DNA from: Shimia sp040225985
GTDB taxonomy: Bacteria > Pseudomonadota > Alphaproteobacteria > Rhodobacterales > Rhodobacteraceae
Direction of reading: 5' to 3'
DNA: 64,000 nucleotides
Assembly (NCBI RefSeq): GCF_040225985.1
Contig: NZ_JBBPEU010000002.1
Coordinates: 186,001 to 250,000, forward strand
Position 1 is the stretch's first letter, and every line of letters begins with the position of its first letter. Both the position numbers and the translations under genes were made by a program. Of the stretch, positions 8,161 to 15,685 are shown piece after piece. The notes beneath the pieces are model-generated. The model was not told the DNA's origin. It ran no database searches and saw nothing but the letters and a program-made list of their open reading frames with translations.

Positions 8161-8828
8161 GCGGGCTCCAGATAGCTTTGCCAGAGGTCCAGCACCACTT
8201 CGTCCCGCGCCGAGGCCTCAGCCCCCCACAAGACCTGCGCCGGGATCGCCACCGCATAAAGCGGTTCGGGTTGTTCACCCAGACCGTGCGCATTGGCGTC
8301 AGGAAAGACATGGGCGCCGTGCAGGCGACGAATGGTGCCGATCCTTCCTGCAGCATAGGAAGGCAGGCGCGTATGGCCACCGGGCACCATGGCATTATGA
8401 GCGGGCAAACGGGTGCGCACGCGGTCTCCGGCGTGAAACAACGCGGCGGGGGCATCCTGGCGCAGATAAGGACTGCCCTTGGCAAGCGTCGCGGCGACCT
8501 TGTCGGCGGTCAGCCGGCGTTCGGCCAGATCAGACACCCCCTGTCCTCGACCGGCCCGCAATTCGTCCTCGGTCACGATGTCCCGCGCGACCAGCATATC
8601 GGCCAGCGCCGACATCCATTTTTCGTAATAGGTGAACCGGCTGTAATCCTTGGGCGACAGCGCCTCGCGGGCATGGCGCGACATGTCGATGTTCCATTGC
8701 CCCAGCGCCCCTGCGGCCAACGTCACGGCCAGCGCGCGAGCGTGCCAGTCGCGGGCAAAGACCGCATCATCCGCAGGGTTCACCGCCCCATCCCCATAGC
8801 GCCCGCCCATGTCATGCACGCGGGTCAT
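8157..8828 (-). CDS. nthB: Nitrile hydratase subunit beta
   Basis: The beta subunit forms the heterodimer with the metal-bearing alpha subunit and contributes arginines that hold the oxidised cysteine ligands. The N-terminal MTRVHDMGG motif is diagnostic, and the C-terminal SH3-like half includes the expected GDRVRTR and HTRLPSYAAGR segments, the latter typical of the arginine contact region. At 223 residues it matches family length. It overlaps the alpha-subunit gene by 4 bases and the accessory gene by 4 bases. The enzyme hydrates nitriles to amides in the cytoplasm. Confidence 0.93.
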   Translation of the reverse strand: MTRVHDMGGRYGDGAVNPADDAVFARDWHARALAVTLAAGALGQWNIDMSRHAREALSPKDYSRFTYYEKWMSALADMLVARDIVTEDELRAGRGQGVSDLAERRLTADKVAATLAKGSPYLRQDAPAALFHAGDRVRTRLPAHNAMVPGGHTRLPSYAAGRIGTIRRLHGAHVFPDANAHGLGEQPEPLYAVAIPAQVLWGAEASARDEVVLDLWQSYLEPA

Positions 8829-9460
8829 GATGCGGAGTCCTGCGTGGGGGCCTGTACAATGCCGGTGCCCACCATGGAATCGCGCGTCACCAGTTTGGCC
8901 AGCGCCTCTTCATCCATACCGTCGGTGCCTGCAGGGCGCTGTGGCACCACGAGGTAACGGACCTCAGCCGTGGAATCCCAGACGCGCACAGAAGTGTCCT
9001 CGGGGATATCCAGGCCGAATTCTGCCAGAACCTTGCGCGGCTCGCGCACGACGCGGGCGCGATAGGCGTCGGATTTGTACCAGCCGGGCGGAATGCCCAG
9101 CAGCGGCCACGGGTAACAGCTGCACAAGGTGCAGACGACAACGTTATGCACGTCGTCCGTGTTCTCGACGATGACGATATGTTCGCCCTGCCGACCGTAG
9201 AACCCCAGTTCTTCCAACAGGGGCATCGGATCGGTCAGCATCGCCTCGCGGAAGGCCGGATCGCTCCACATCCTGGCCACCACCTTGGCGCCGTTCTGCG
9301 GGCCGATCTTGTTCTGGTAGGTGTCGATGATCTCGTCCAGCGCAGCGGGATCTACCAGCCCCTTGTCCGTCAGTATGGTTTCAAGCGCCTTGACCCGCAG
9401 CGCAGGCTCCGGCGGCAACAAGGCATGTGGATGGTCGTGGTCGTGATGATCATGTGGCAT
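8825..9460 (-). CDS. nthA: Nitrile hydratase subunit alpha, cobalt type
   Basis: The catalytic subunit carries the claw motif VCTLCSC (about residues 108-114). The two outer ligands become sulfinic and sulfenic acids in the mature enzyme, and the Thr in CTLCSC marks the cobalt class, against Ser in the iron class. The ATG at 9460 is chosen because the TTG at 9484 adds residues unlike the family; its ribosome site is weak. From 9460 the protein begins with a His/Asp-rich tail (MPHDHHDHDHPH), a possible metal-binding segment. No amidase, nitrilase or aldoxime dehydratase is adjacent, so the resulting amide must be used by genes elsewhere. Confidence 0.93.
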   Translation of the reverse strand: MPHDHHDHDHPHALLPPEPALRVKALETILTDKGLVDPAALDEIIDTYQNKIGPQNGAKVVARMWSDPAFREAMLTDPMPLLEELGFYGRQGEHIVIVENTDDVHNVVVCTLCSCYPWPLLGIPPGWYKSDAYRARVVREPRKVLAEFGLDIPEDTSVRVWDSTAEVRYLVVPQRPAGTDGMDEEALAKLVTRDSMVGTGIVQAPTQDSAS

Positions 9461-9584
9461 GGGCGGACTGTGGCAGAGAACCAAAGCCGCTGTCCAGTGC
9501 CGCTGAAAACCTATTCCTGCGCCGGGACCGGAAATGTGATAAACTCAGGCATCTGCCCGATCGACCGCCAAAAGGGGGCCTGCC

Positions 9585-9749
9585 ATGATCAGAGGACTGT
9601 ACCGCACTGACGAAAACTGGGTCATCGTGCTGTTCGAGAACGGGGAACTGCCTGTCTCGGAACAGCAATACCGTGATGCTGCCTATGACCCGCCACTCAA
9701 GGCCCTGCCGACCCAAAAGGAATATCTGGACACGTCACCAAAGGCCTGA
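9585..9749 (+). CDS. Small conserved-looking protein, 54 residues
   Basis: An ATG at 9585 with a GGGGG ribosome site 7 bases upstream opens a 54-codon frame ending at TGA 9747-9749. The product begins MIRGLYRTDENWVIVLFENG and is hydrophilic, with no signal peptide, membrane helix or cysteine. Codon use is like that of neighbouring genes, and the ribosome site and position, divergent from nthA, support a real gene. I do not recognise a family. Confidence 0.6.
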   Translation: MIRGLYRTDENWVIVLFENGELPVSEQQYRDAAYDPPLKALPTQKEYLDTSPKA

Positions 9750-9903
9750 GCGCGGTCCGCAATGGCAGATTCCCCTCATAAAAACAGGGCTGCCGCCGGC
9801 TTCTTGGATCAAAGCGGACACCGCGTGCCGAAAGCTGCTTGCCCCGCGCGGCAAAACTCCATAAACAGCGCGCTGAACCAACCGAACGCTTTGACAGGTC
9901 CTC

Positions 9904-10260
9904 ATGGAAAACGTTGTCCTCATCATTCACCTTCTTCTCGCGCTGGCGCTGATCGCTGTCGTGTTGCTGCAACGCTCGGAAGGGGGCGGATTGGGTATGG
10001 GCGGCGGAGGCGGCGGTGCCGTCTCGGGTCGGGCTGCGGCCACGGCCCTGGGCAAGATCACGTGGATCCTGGCCATCGCGTTCATCTGCACCTCGATCGC
10101 CCTGACGATCCTGGCGGCACGCAAATCCTCGTCCAGCTCGGTGCTGGACCGCTTGGGCGAAGCCCCGGCCTCCGAGGTGGAAACCGACGCACCGGCCGGA
10201 TCGGACCTGCTGCCGCCGTCGTCTGATGACACCGCGCCGCTGGTGCCGCGCGCCGACTAA
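9904..10260 (+). CDS. secG: Preprotein translocase subunit SecG
   Basis: SecG joins SecYE in the inner-membrane protein-export channel. Two transmembrane helices (about residues 3-22 and 53-73) flank a Gly-rich loop with the conserved LLQRSEGGGLG motif and GRAAATALGKITW. The acidic, Ser/Pro-rich C-terminal tail to residue 118 is longer than in enterobacteria but usual for roseobacters. It precedes pyrG by about 200 bases; secG-pyrG adjacency is common in Rhodobacterales. No clear ribosome site precedes the ATG beyond a weak AGG. Confidence 0.92.
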   Translation: MENVVLIIHLLLALALIAVVLLQRSEGGGLGMGGGGGGAVSGRAAATALGKITWILAIAFICTSIALTILAARKSSSSSVLDRLGEAPASEVETDAPAGSDLLPPSSDDTAPLVPRAD

Positions 10261-10357
10261 TCACCGGACAACCGGTTTTCCGGGGCGGTGCTGCTGCCCC
10301 GAAACACACCACAATTTGAGATCGCCCGGCAGGCCGCAACAGCATCTTGCGGTCCGG

Positions 10358-10386
10358 TTGCAATGTTGGTGCGAATCCTGTTAAAC
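10358..10386 (+). promoter_or_regulatory. Candidate sigma-70-type promoter of pyrG
   Basis: TTGCAA at 10358-10363 and TTAAAC at 10381-10386 are separated by exactly 17 bases, in the otherwise G+C-rich secG-pyrG gap. Upstream lie two hairpins, CGGGGC/GCCCCG and CCGCAA/TTGCGG, that may end the secG transcript. The pyrG start is 80 bases downstream, so the leader would be about 70 nucleotides. Confidence 0.45.
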
Positions 10387-10465
10387 TTAAGTCCCGTGAT
10401 GCTGCGGCAGATTCTGTCTGTTCGGGCGCCAGAAAATGACTGAATTCACGGGGGTCGCCAAACAC

Positions 10466-12109
10466 ATGGCACGGTATATTTTCATTACAGGTGGGGTTGT
10501 GTCGTCGCTGGGCAAAGGTCTTGCGTCTGCGGCCCTTGGTGCGCTTTTGCAGGCACGCGGCTATACGGTACGTCTGCGCAAGCTGGACCCCTATCTCAAC
10601 GTCGATCCCGGTACCATGTCGCCGTTTGAACATGGCGAGGTATTCGTGACCGACGATGGCGCGGAAACCGACCTTGACCTTGGCCATTACGAACGGTTCA
10701 CCGGGGTCCCCGCCCGCATGACCGACTCGGTCTCGTCCGGTCGCATCTATTCCAACGTTCTGGAAAAAGAGCGTCGCGGCGATTACCTTGGCAAAACCAT
10801 TCAGGTGGTTCCCCACGTCACCAACGAGATCAAGGATTTCATCAATATCGGCGATGACGAAGTTGATTTCATGCTCTGTGAAATTGGCGGCACCGTCGGC
10901 GATATCGAGGGCCTGCCCTTTTTTGAAGCCATCCGCCAGTTCAGCCACGACAAGCCGCGCGGCCAGTGTATCTTCATGCACCTGACCCTGCTGCCTTGGT
11001 TGGCCGCGTCGGGGGAACTCAAGACCAAGCCGACCCAGCACTCGGTCAAGGAATTGCAATCCATCGGCATCGCGCCGGATATCCTTGTCTGCCGCTCGGA
11101 ACAACCGATCCCCGAGAAGGAACGCGAAAAGATCGCGCTGTTCTGTAACGTGCGCAAGGAACATGTGGTCGCCGCTTATGACCTCAAGTCGATCTACGAG
11201 GCGCCGCTGGCCTATCACATCCAGGGTCTTGACCAGGCCGTGCTCGATGCCTTTGACATCGCTCCCGCCCCGAAGCCCGACCTTTCGGTCTGGGAGGACG
11301 TGAACGACCGGCTGCACAACACCGACGGCGAGGTCAACATCGCCATCGTCGGCAAATACACGCAGCTGGAAGATGCCTACAAGTCGATCAAAGAGGCGCT
11401 GGTGCATGGCGGCATGCACAACCGCGTCAAGGTCAACGTGAACTGGGTCGATGCCGAGGTGTTCGACAAGGGTGATGCCGCACCGCATCTGGAAGGCTAT
11501 GACGCGATCCTCGTGCCCGGCGGGTTCGGAGAACGCGGCACCGAGGGCAAGATCAAGGCGGCCCAGTTCGCCCGCGAACGGGGCGTGCCCTATCTCGGGA
11601 TCTGTCTGGGCATGCAGATGGCCGTGATCGAGGCCGCGCGCAACGTGGCCGGGATCAAGACCGCAGGCTCCGAAGAATTCGACCACGAGGCCGGCGCAAA
11701 ACGGTTCGAGCCGGTGGTCTATCACCTCAAGGAATGGGTGCAGGGCAACGCCAAGGTCCAGCGCAAACACGACGACGACAAGGGCGGCACCATGCGTCTG
11801 GGCGCCTATGACGCCGTACTCAGTGACGGATCAAAGGTGGCCGAGGTCTATGGCGCCACCGCGATCGAGGAACGCCACCGCCACCGCTACGAGGTGGACA
11901 CCACCTATCGCGACCAGCTTGAAAAATGCGGCCTGACCTTCTCGGGCATGTCCCCCGACGGACGCCTGCCCGAGATCGTAGAGTGGAAAGACCACCCGTG
12001 GTTCATCGGCGTGCAGTTCCACCCGGAACTGAAATCGAAACCCTTTGATCCGCATCCGCTGTTCAAGGATTTCGTCCGCGCAGCCGTCGAGAACTCGCGT
12101 CTGGTGTGA
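10466..12109 (+). CDS. pyrG: CTP synthase
   Basis: Converts UTP to CTP using ATP and glutamine-derived ammonia, the last step of de novo pyrimidine nucleotide synthesis. The ATG at 10466 gives the canonical start MARYIFITGGVVSSLGKG, preceded by a GGGGG ribosome site; the ATG at 10436 adds an uncharacteristic leader. The synthetase domain spans about residues 1-270 and the class I glutamine amidotransferase domain the rest, with nucleophile Cys380 in GICLGMQ and the His/Glu pair in VQFHPE. The 547-residue length matches PyrG of other bacteria. No attenuator of the Gram-positive type is seen. Confidence 0.97.
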   Translation: MARYIFITGGVVSSLGKGLASAALGALLQARGYTVRLRKLDPYLNVDPGTMSPFEHGEVFVTDDGAETDLDLGHYERFTGVPARMTDSVSSGRIYSNVLEKERRGDYLGKTIQVVPHVTNEIKDFINIGDDEVDFMLCEIGGTVGDIEGLPFFEAIRQFSHDKPRGQCIFMHLTLLPWLAASGELKTKPTQHSVKELQSIGIAPDILVCRSEQPIPEKEREKIALFCNVRKEHVVAAYDLKSIYEAPLAYHIQGLDQAVLDAFDIAPAPKPDLSVWEDVNDRLHNTDGEVNIAIVGKYTQLEDAYKSIKEALVHGGMHNRVKVNVNWVDAEVFDKGDAAPHLEGYDAILVPGGFGERGTEGKIKAAQFARERGVPYLGICLGMQMAVIEAARNVAGIKTAGSEEFDHEAGAKRFEPVVYHLKEWVQGNAKVQRKHDDDKGGTMRLGAYDAVLSDGSKVAEVYGATAIEERHRHRYEVDTTYRDQLEKCGLTFSGMSPDGRLPEIVEWKDHPWFIGVQFHPELKSKPFDPHPLFKDFVRAAVENSRLV

Positions 12110-12158
12110 TCCTAAGCCCTGATTTTGAAAACTGCGCAGGCTGCGGTATCCTCGGGAC

Positions 12159-12821
12159 ATGCGCAGCCTGTTTGCTTTTGGTCTGATCCTGTTACTGGCC
12201 CCCGCCGCGGTGGCTTGCCAACGGCCCGTGTGTGCCGTGCCCCCCGAAGATCTGGACCTTGCGCGCGTTATCACCTTTGACGACATGCCAAGCTCGTTCG
12301 GGATTGGCCGCCAGATCGAGGGCATTCTTGAACAAGAGGGCGTGCGTTTTGGCGAACGGTTCCTCGGGCAGGTGTTCGTCAACATGGACGGGTTTGACGA
12401 TGTATCCGGTCCCGCCCGCGCCCCCCTGACCCTGCTGGCGGGAGCCCCGAACGAGACGCTGGGCATCCTGCGCCTGATGCGCACTTCGGTTCTGCAGGGG
12501 CACGGCCCCACGCAATACCCGCGCGCCGATGCGGTGGGCGAAGGCGCGATTGCCGTGGCTTTCGACCATGAACAGGGCGCCGTGGCGCTGGATATCCGGG
12601 GCGGTGAAATGGGCTTTGCCACGCTGACTTTTCTGGCCCGCGACGGCACCCCGCTGGACAGCCACAGGATCGGCCCCTTGGGCGAGGCCAGCTATGGGTT
12701 CCTGCGCGCCGGCGGTCAGCGCGACATCGCAGGGCTGGTGATCACCAACCGTGACCCCGAAGGCATCGCGCTCGACAATCTCAGGTTTGACCGCATCGCG
12801 GTGCTGGGCCTGTTGCAATAG
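12159..12821 (+). CDS. Exported beta-rich protein, tandem paralogue A
   Basis: A 220-residue protein with a signal peptide (cleavage near AVA, residue 19), followed by TFDDMP and a series of short beta strands. The C-terminal block IAGLVITNRDPEGIALDN recurs in changed form in the next gene, and so do the GEGAIAVAFD and GERFLGQ segments, so the two are paralogues from a tandem duplication. The fold resembles the extracellular beta-sandwich modules whose strands run F(D/E)xLP...GxxFxG...xDNxxF. Only the two N-terminal cysteines of the mature part are present. Function unknown; periplasmic or surface location is inferred. Confidence 0.7.
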   Translation: MRSLFAFGLILLLAPAAVACQRPVCAVPPEDLDLARVITFDDMPSSFGIGRQIEGILEQEGVRFGERFLGQVFVNMDGFDDVSGPARAPLTLLAGAPNETLGILRLMRTSVLQGHGPTQYPRADAVGEGAIAVAFDHEQGAVALDIRGGEMGFATLTFLARDGTPLDSHRIGPLGEASYGFLRAGGQRDIAGLVITNRDPEGIALDNLRFDRIAVLGLLQ

Positions 12822-12846
12822 ACCGGGGCACTGTTAGCCTGATCTC

Positions 12847-13545
12847 ATGCGACTGATGTTCTGTCTTCTGGTCTTGCTGGCCCCGCCCCTGCGCGCCGAG
12901 ATCGTTGCGGTGCCCTATCTGGGCTTGCGTGACACCCTGGGTCACAGGATCAGTTTCGAGACCCTGCCACAGCGCGCCGAACCGGGGTTCAACCTTGACC
13001 ATCCCTTGCGCACAACGGGGGCATGGATCGGGGAACGGTTCGCGGGCCAGTCCATCGTGGCGCGCCCCGGCCCGAACGGCGCGCCCCATGATGCGCTGGG
13101 GCAGGAAAACGGCCACCGCCCCCTGACCGTGCGGCCCGGCGCCCCACGCCGGAATCTGTCGGTCGCCTATCACAGGGGTTTCGGATCGAACGCGGTGCTG
13201 CCGCTGGGGCAGGACGGATTCGACCGGCTGTCGGGTCGTGGCGAAGGGTCTTTGGCCGTGGTTTTCGACAGTGACCAGCGCGCGGTCGGGTTCCGCGTGC
13301 ACACAGACTACGCCGCCCCCCTTGGCCAGAGTGCCCCGCGCGGCGAGATCCGCCTGTATTTCATGACCCGTATGGGGCATGTTCTGGACGTCCAAACCCT
13401 GTATCCCGGTCAGGGTATCACCGAGTACGGGTTTGAAGTGGCAGATCAATCCAGGCGCATCGCGGGGCTTCTCATCACGAATACCGACCCGGGGGGGATT
13501 GCCATTGACGATATCCTCTTCCAGATTGATCTCATGCTGTTTTAA
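12847..13545 (+). CDS. Exported beta-rich protein, tandem paralogue B
   Basis: A 232-residue protein with a signal peptide (cleavage near RAE, residue 17). It shares with the preceding gene the elements ISFETLP, GERFAGQ, GEGSLAVVFD and IAGLLITNTDPGGIAIDD, in the same order, with roughly equal length. It starts 25 bases after its paralogue stops, so the two are probably one transcript. The mature protein has no cysteine. The pair may act together or on related ligands; no specific role can be assigned. Confidence 0.7.
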   Translation: MRLMFCLLVLLAPPLRAEIVAVPYLGLRDTLGHRISFETLPQRAEPGFNLDHPLRTTGAWIGERFAGQSIVARPGPNGAPHDALGQENGHRPLTVRPGAPRRNLSVAYHRGFGSNAVLPLGQDGFDRLSGRGEGSLAVVFDSDQRAVGFRVHTDYAAPLGQSAPRGEIRLYFMTRMGHVLDVQTLYPGQGITEYGFEVADQSRRIAGLLITNTDPGGIAIDDILFQIDLMLF

Positions 13546-13561
13546 CGGGAGGGAGCAGGCC

Positions 13562-13855
13562 ATGCCAAAAGGGTACTGGATCGGAAGCGTCGAGGTCGAC
13601 GACCTTGAGACCTACAAGAAATATATCGAGGCCAACGCCGCGCCCCTTGCCGAGTACGGCGCGAAATTCCTGATCCGGGGCGGGCAGTTCATCAACCCCG
13701 AGGGCACCGCGCGGTCGCGCAACGTCGTGATCGAGTTTCCAAGCTACGAGGCCGCGGTCGCCTGTTATGAAAGCGACGCTTATCAGGCGGCCAAGGCCAT
13801 CCGCGAAGCCGTCAGCGTCAACAACATGGTCATCATCGAAGGATATGACGGCTGA
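13562..13855 (+). CDS. DUF1330 family protein
   Basis: A 97-residue ferredoxin-like alpha/beta-barrel protein. MPKGYWIGSVEVDD at the start, the FLIRGG turn and the ESDAYQAAKAIR helix near the C terminus are typical of DUF1330, a group structurally related to EthD/ABM dimeric barrels. A GGGAGG ribosome site lies 8 bases before the ATG. Its stop overlaps the following start (TGATG), so it is co-translated with the first TerB-like gene. The family's biochemical role is not established. Confidence 0.88.
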   Translation: MPKGYWIGSVEVDDLETYKKYIEANAAPLAEYGAKFLIRGGQFINPEGTARSRNVVIEFPSYEAAVACYESDAYQAAKAIREAVSVNNMVIIEGYDG

Positions 13856-14277
13856 TGTTCGAATCCCTCATCAACCGCCTGCGCGGCAAGACTCCCGGCC
13901 CTGCCAAACTGCCTGAACCGGACGAACGGTTGGCGCTCGGGGCACTTCTGGTGCGGGTGGCCAAATCCGACGCCCATTATGACGCCGGAGAGATCGGCGA
14001 GATCGACCGCATCCTGTCTGAAACCTATGGGCTGAAGCCGATTGAGGCTGCCAAGATGCGGGCCACCTGCGAAAAGCTCGAGGCACAAGCGCCGGGCACA
14101 CCGGATTTCGCGCTGTTGATCCGACAGACCGTGGACTATCCGCACCGTCTTGAAATGTTGCAGGCTTTGGGCCGTGTGATCGACGCCGACGGCGCCCATG
14201 CCGAGGCGGAATCCACCGTTCTCAAGGAAATTGAAACCATGCTGGGGATCGACAAGGCCGACTGGCTCGACGTCTGA
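13855..14277 (+). CDS. TerB-like helical protein, copy 1
   Basis: A 140-residue all-helical protein of the TerB/DUF533-like type, seen by the repeated pattern LALGALLVRVAKSDAHYDAGE and VIDADGAHAEAE, in which two helix-turn blocks place Asp/Glu residues for metal binding. The N terminus is MFESLINRLRG. It overlaps the DUF1330 gene by one base and is followed 63 bases on by a paralogue. TerB proteins are associated with tellurite resistance and membrane stress, but most TerB-like solo proteins have no known role. Confidence 0.8.
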   Translation: MFESLINRLRGKTPGPAKLPEPDERLALGALLVRVAKSDAHYDAGEIGEIDRILSETYGLKPIEAAKMRATCEKLEAQAPGTPDFALLIRQTVDYPHRLEMLQALGRVIDADGAHAEAESTVLKEIETMLGIDKADWLDV

Positions 14278-14339
14278 CAGCATCAAGGAGACGGGCATGC
14301 GGCTTGCGCTTCAGGCCAGTTGCCCTAGATCGCACACGC

Positions 14340-14780
14340 ATGATCGGAAACTTTTTTAAACGACTGCACGAAGCTCCCAAGGACAGCCTGCAAGGCGAAG
14401 ACGCGCGGCTGGCGCTTTGTGCCCTCCTGGTGCGGATCGCGCGGGCCGACGACCACTACGACGCTGCCGAGGCCACGCAGATCGACAAGGTATTGATGGG
14501 GCGCTATGGCCTGTCCCCGTTCGAAGCCACGGCGCTGCGGCGCGAGGGCGAAGAGATTGAAGCCTCGGCCCCCGACACCGTGCGCTTTACCCGCGCCATC
14601 AAGGACGCGGTGCCGCATGAGGATCGGATTGGCGTGATCGAGGCGCTGTGGGAAGTGGTGCTGGCAGACGGCACGCGCGACGCGGAAGAGGATTCCATCG
14701 TGCGACTTGCTTCGAACCTTTTGGGCATCAACGACCGCGACAGCGCGTTGGCACGGCAACGGGTCGCGACGCACCCATGA
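14340..14780 (+). CDS. TerB-like helical protein, copy 2
   Basis: A 146-residue paralogue of the preceding gene, with LALCALLVRIARADDHYDAAE and VVLADGTRDAEEDSI in the corresponding places. The start ATG 14340 gives MIGNFFKRLHE, parallel to MFESLINRLRG of copy 1. Its stop overlaps the next start (ATGA at 14777-14780), so translation is coupled to the PhnD-like gene. The two copies have diverged considerably but keep both acidic motifs. Confidence 0.8.
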   Translation: MIGNFFKRLHEAPKDSLQGEDARLALCALLVRIARADDHYDAAEATQIDKVLMGRYGLSPFEATALRREGEEIEASAPDTVRFTRAIKDAVPHEDRIGVIEALWEVVLADGTRDAEEDSIVRLASNLLGINDRDSALARQRVATHP

Positions 14781-15517
14781 TTGCGATGCTCGGCATGTAT
14801 GACCGCCCGGAAACGGCAGCGGCGAACGACCGGCTCTGGACTGCGATTCGGGGGCATCTGGGCTATGGCCCGCCCCACCTGACCCGTGATCGCGACTTCT
14901 GGGAGATCTGGCAGGCCCCCAACCTTCTGTTTGCCCAAACCTGCGGTATGCCCTACCGCACCCGCCTGAAATCACAGGTGCAACTGATCGGTACGCCCGA
15001 TTATGGCCTGCCCGACTGTCCGGCAGGGCATTATTTCAGCGTCTTTGTCGCCCATGTCGATGTGCCCCAACCCGCCCTGTCCGAGCTTTGTAAGACCGGC
15101 ACCTTTGCCTATAACGAACCGCTGTCGCAATCAGGCTGGGCCGCGCCCATTACCCATCTGGCTCAAATCGGGCTGGCACCGCTCAAGCGGCTCCAGACCG
15201 GGGCGCATTACCTGTCGGCCCGCGCTGTGGCGGAAAAACAGGCGGATTTCGCGGCGCTGGACGCGCTGACATGGGAGTTGATCCGGCGCTATGACGGCTT
15301 TGCCAAGACGCTTCAGGTGGTCGCGCGCACCGCGCCGACGCCGACCCTGCCCTACATCACAGGTCCCACGCAGAACCTGGCCGAGATCCGCGAGGCCCTC
15401 GGCCGCGCCATCGAAGGTCTGTCGGCCAGCGACCGCGCCACGCTGGGTTTGCAACGACTGGTGCAGATTCCGGCCAGCGCCTATCTTGCGGTGCCCACCC
15501 CGCCCCCGCCGCAATAA
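14777..15517 (+). CDS. PhnD-like phosphate/phosphonate-binding domain protein
   Basis: A 246-residue protein from ATG 14777 that resembles the PhnD/SsuA-type periplasmic binding fold (PF12974-like): MIAMLGMYDRPE, the LFAQTCGMPYR loop, GTPDYGLPDC, and the SGWAAPITHL segment. It has no signal peptide and no neighbouring ABC permease, so it may be cytoplasmic or serve a role other than uptake. It is translationally coupled to the TerB-like gene upstream. Similar short PhnD-like proteins without a transporter are common in Rhodobacteraceae. Ligand unknown. Confidence 0.75.
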   Translation: MIAMLGMYDRPETAAANDRLWTAIRGHLGYGPPHLTRDRDFWEIWQAPNLLFAQTCGMPYRTRLKSQVQLIGTPDYGLPDCPAGHYFSVFVAHVDVPQPALSELCKTGTFAYNEPLSQSGWAAPITHLAQIGLAPLKRLQTGAHYLSARAVAEKQADFAALDALTWELIRRYDGFAKTLQVVARTAPTPTLPYITGPTQNLAEIREALGRAIEGLSASDRATLGLQRLVQIPASAYLAVPTPPPPQ

Positions 15518-15559
15518 GTGTTGCGTTCCCTTGCGTCAGCCCTGCTGCTTCGCGCACCA

Positions 15560-15648
15560 TTTGATCATTTGAACCGACAAAACGGCACAATTCCCGCCCA
15601 TACTGCCGTTTTGCAAGTTGCATTCACTCATTTTTTCGGCCCTATTAG
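15560..15648 (+). promoter_or_regulatory. Promoter and operator region of the amine/amino acid ABC operon
   Basis: Three elements lie before the ABC ATPase gene. TTTGATCA at 15560-15567 matches the first eight bases of perfect palindromes upstream of two glutamine-synthetase-cluster genes. A perfect 10-base inverted repeat, CAAAACGGCA at 15578-15587 and its complement at 15604-15613, is separated by 16 bases, like a regulator operator. A weak promoter may follow (TTGCAT at 15618, TATTAG at 15643). The regulator is not encoded nearby. Confidence 0.45.
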
Positions 15649-15685
15649 ACCCCTGATAACGCCAACAATAACGTGACTGCTGCCC

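Noticed and set aside
6700..8175. 491-codon rightward frame opposite gph, the MBL gene and nitrile hydratase
   Set aside because: Crosses several real leftward genes and contains no recognisable protein.
7843..9460. Thiocyanate hydrolase
   Set aside because: It also uses the CTLCSC cobalt claw, but the alpha/beta/activator layout with a single beta gene of 223 residues fits nitrile hydratase.
10082..11770. 562-codon leftward frame opposite secG and pyrG
   Set aside because: Shadow of secG and pyrG, both strongly supported on the other strand.
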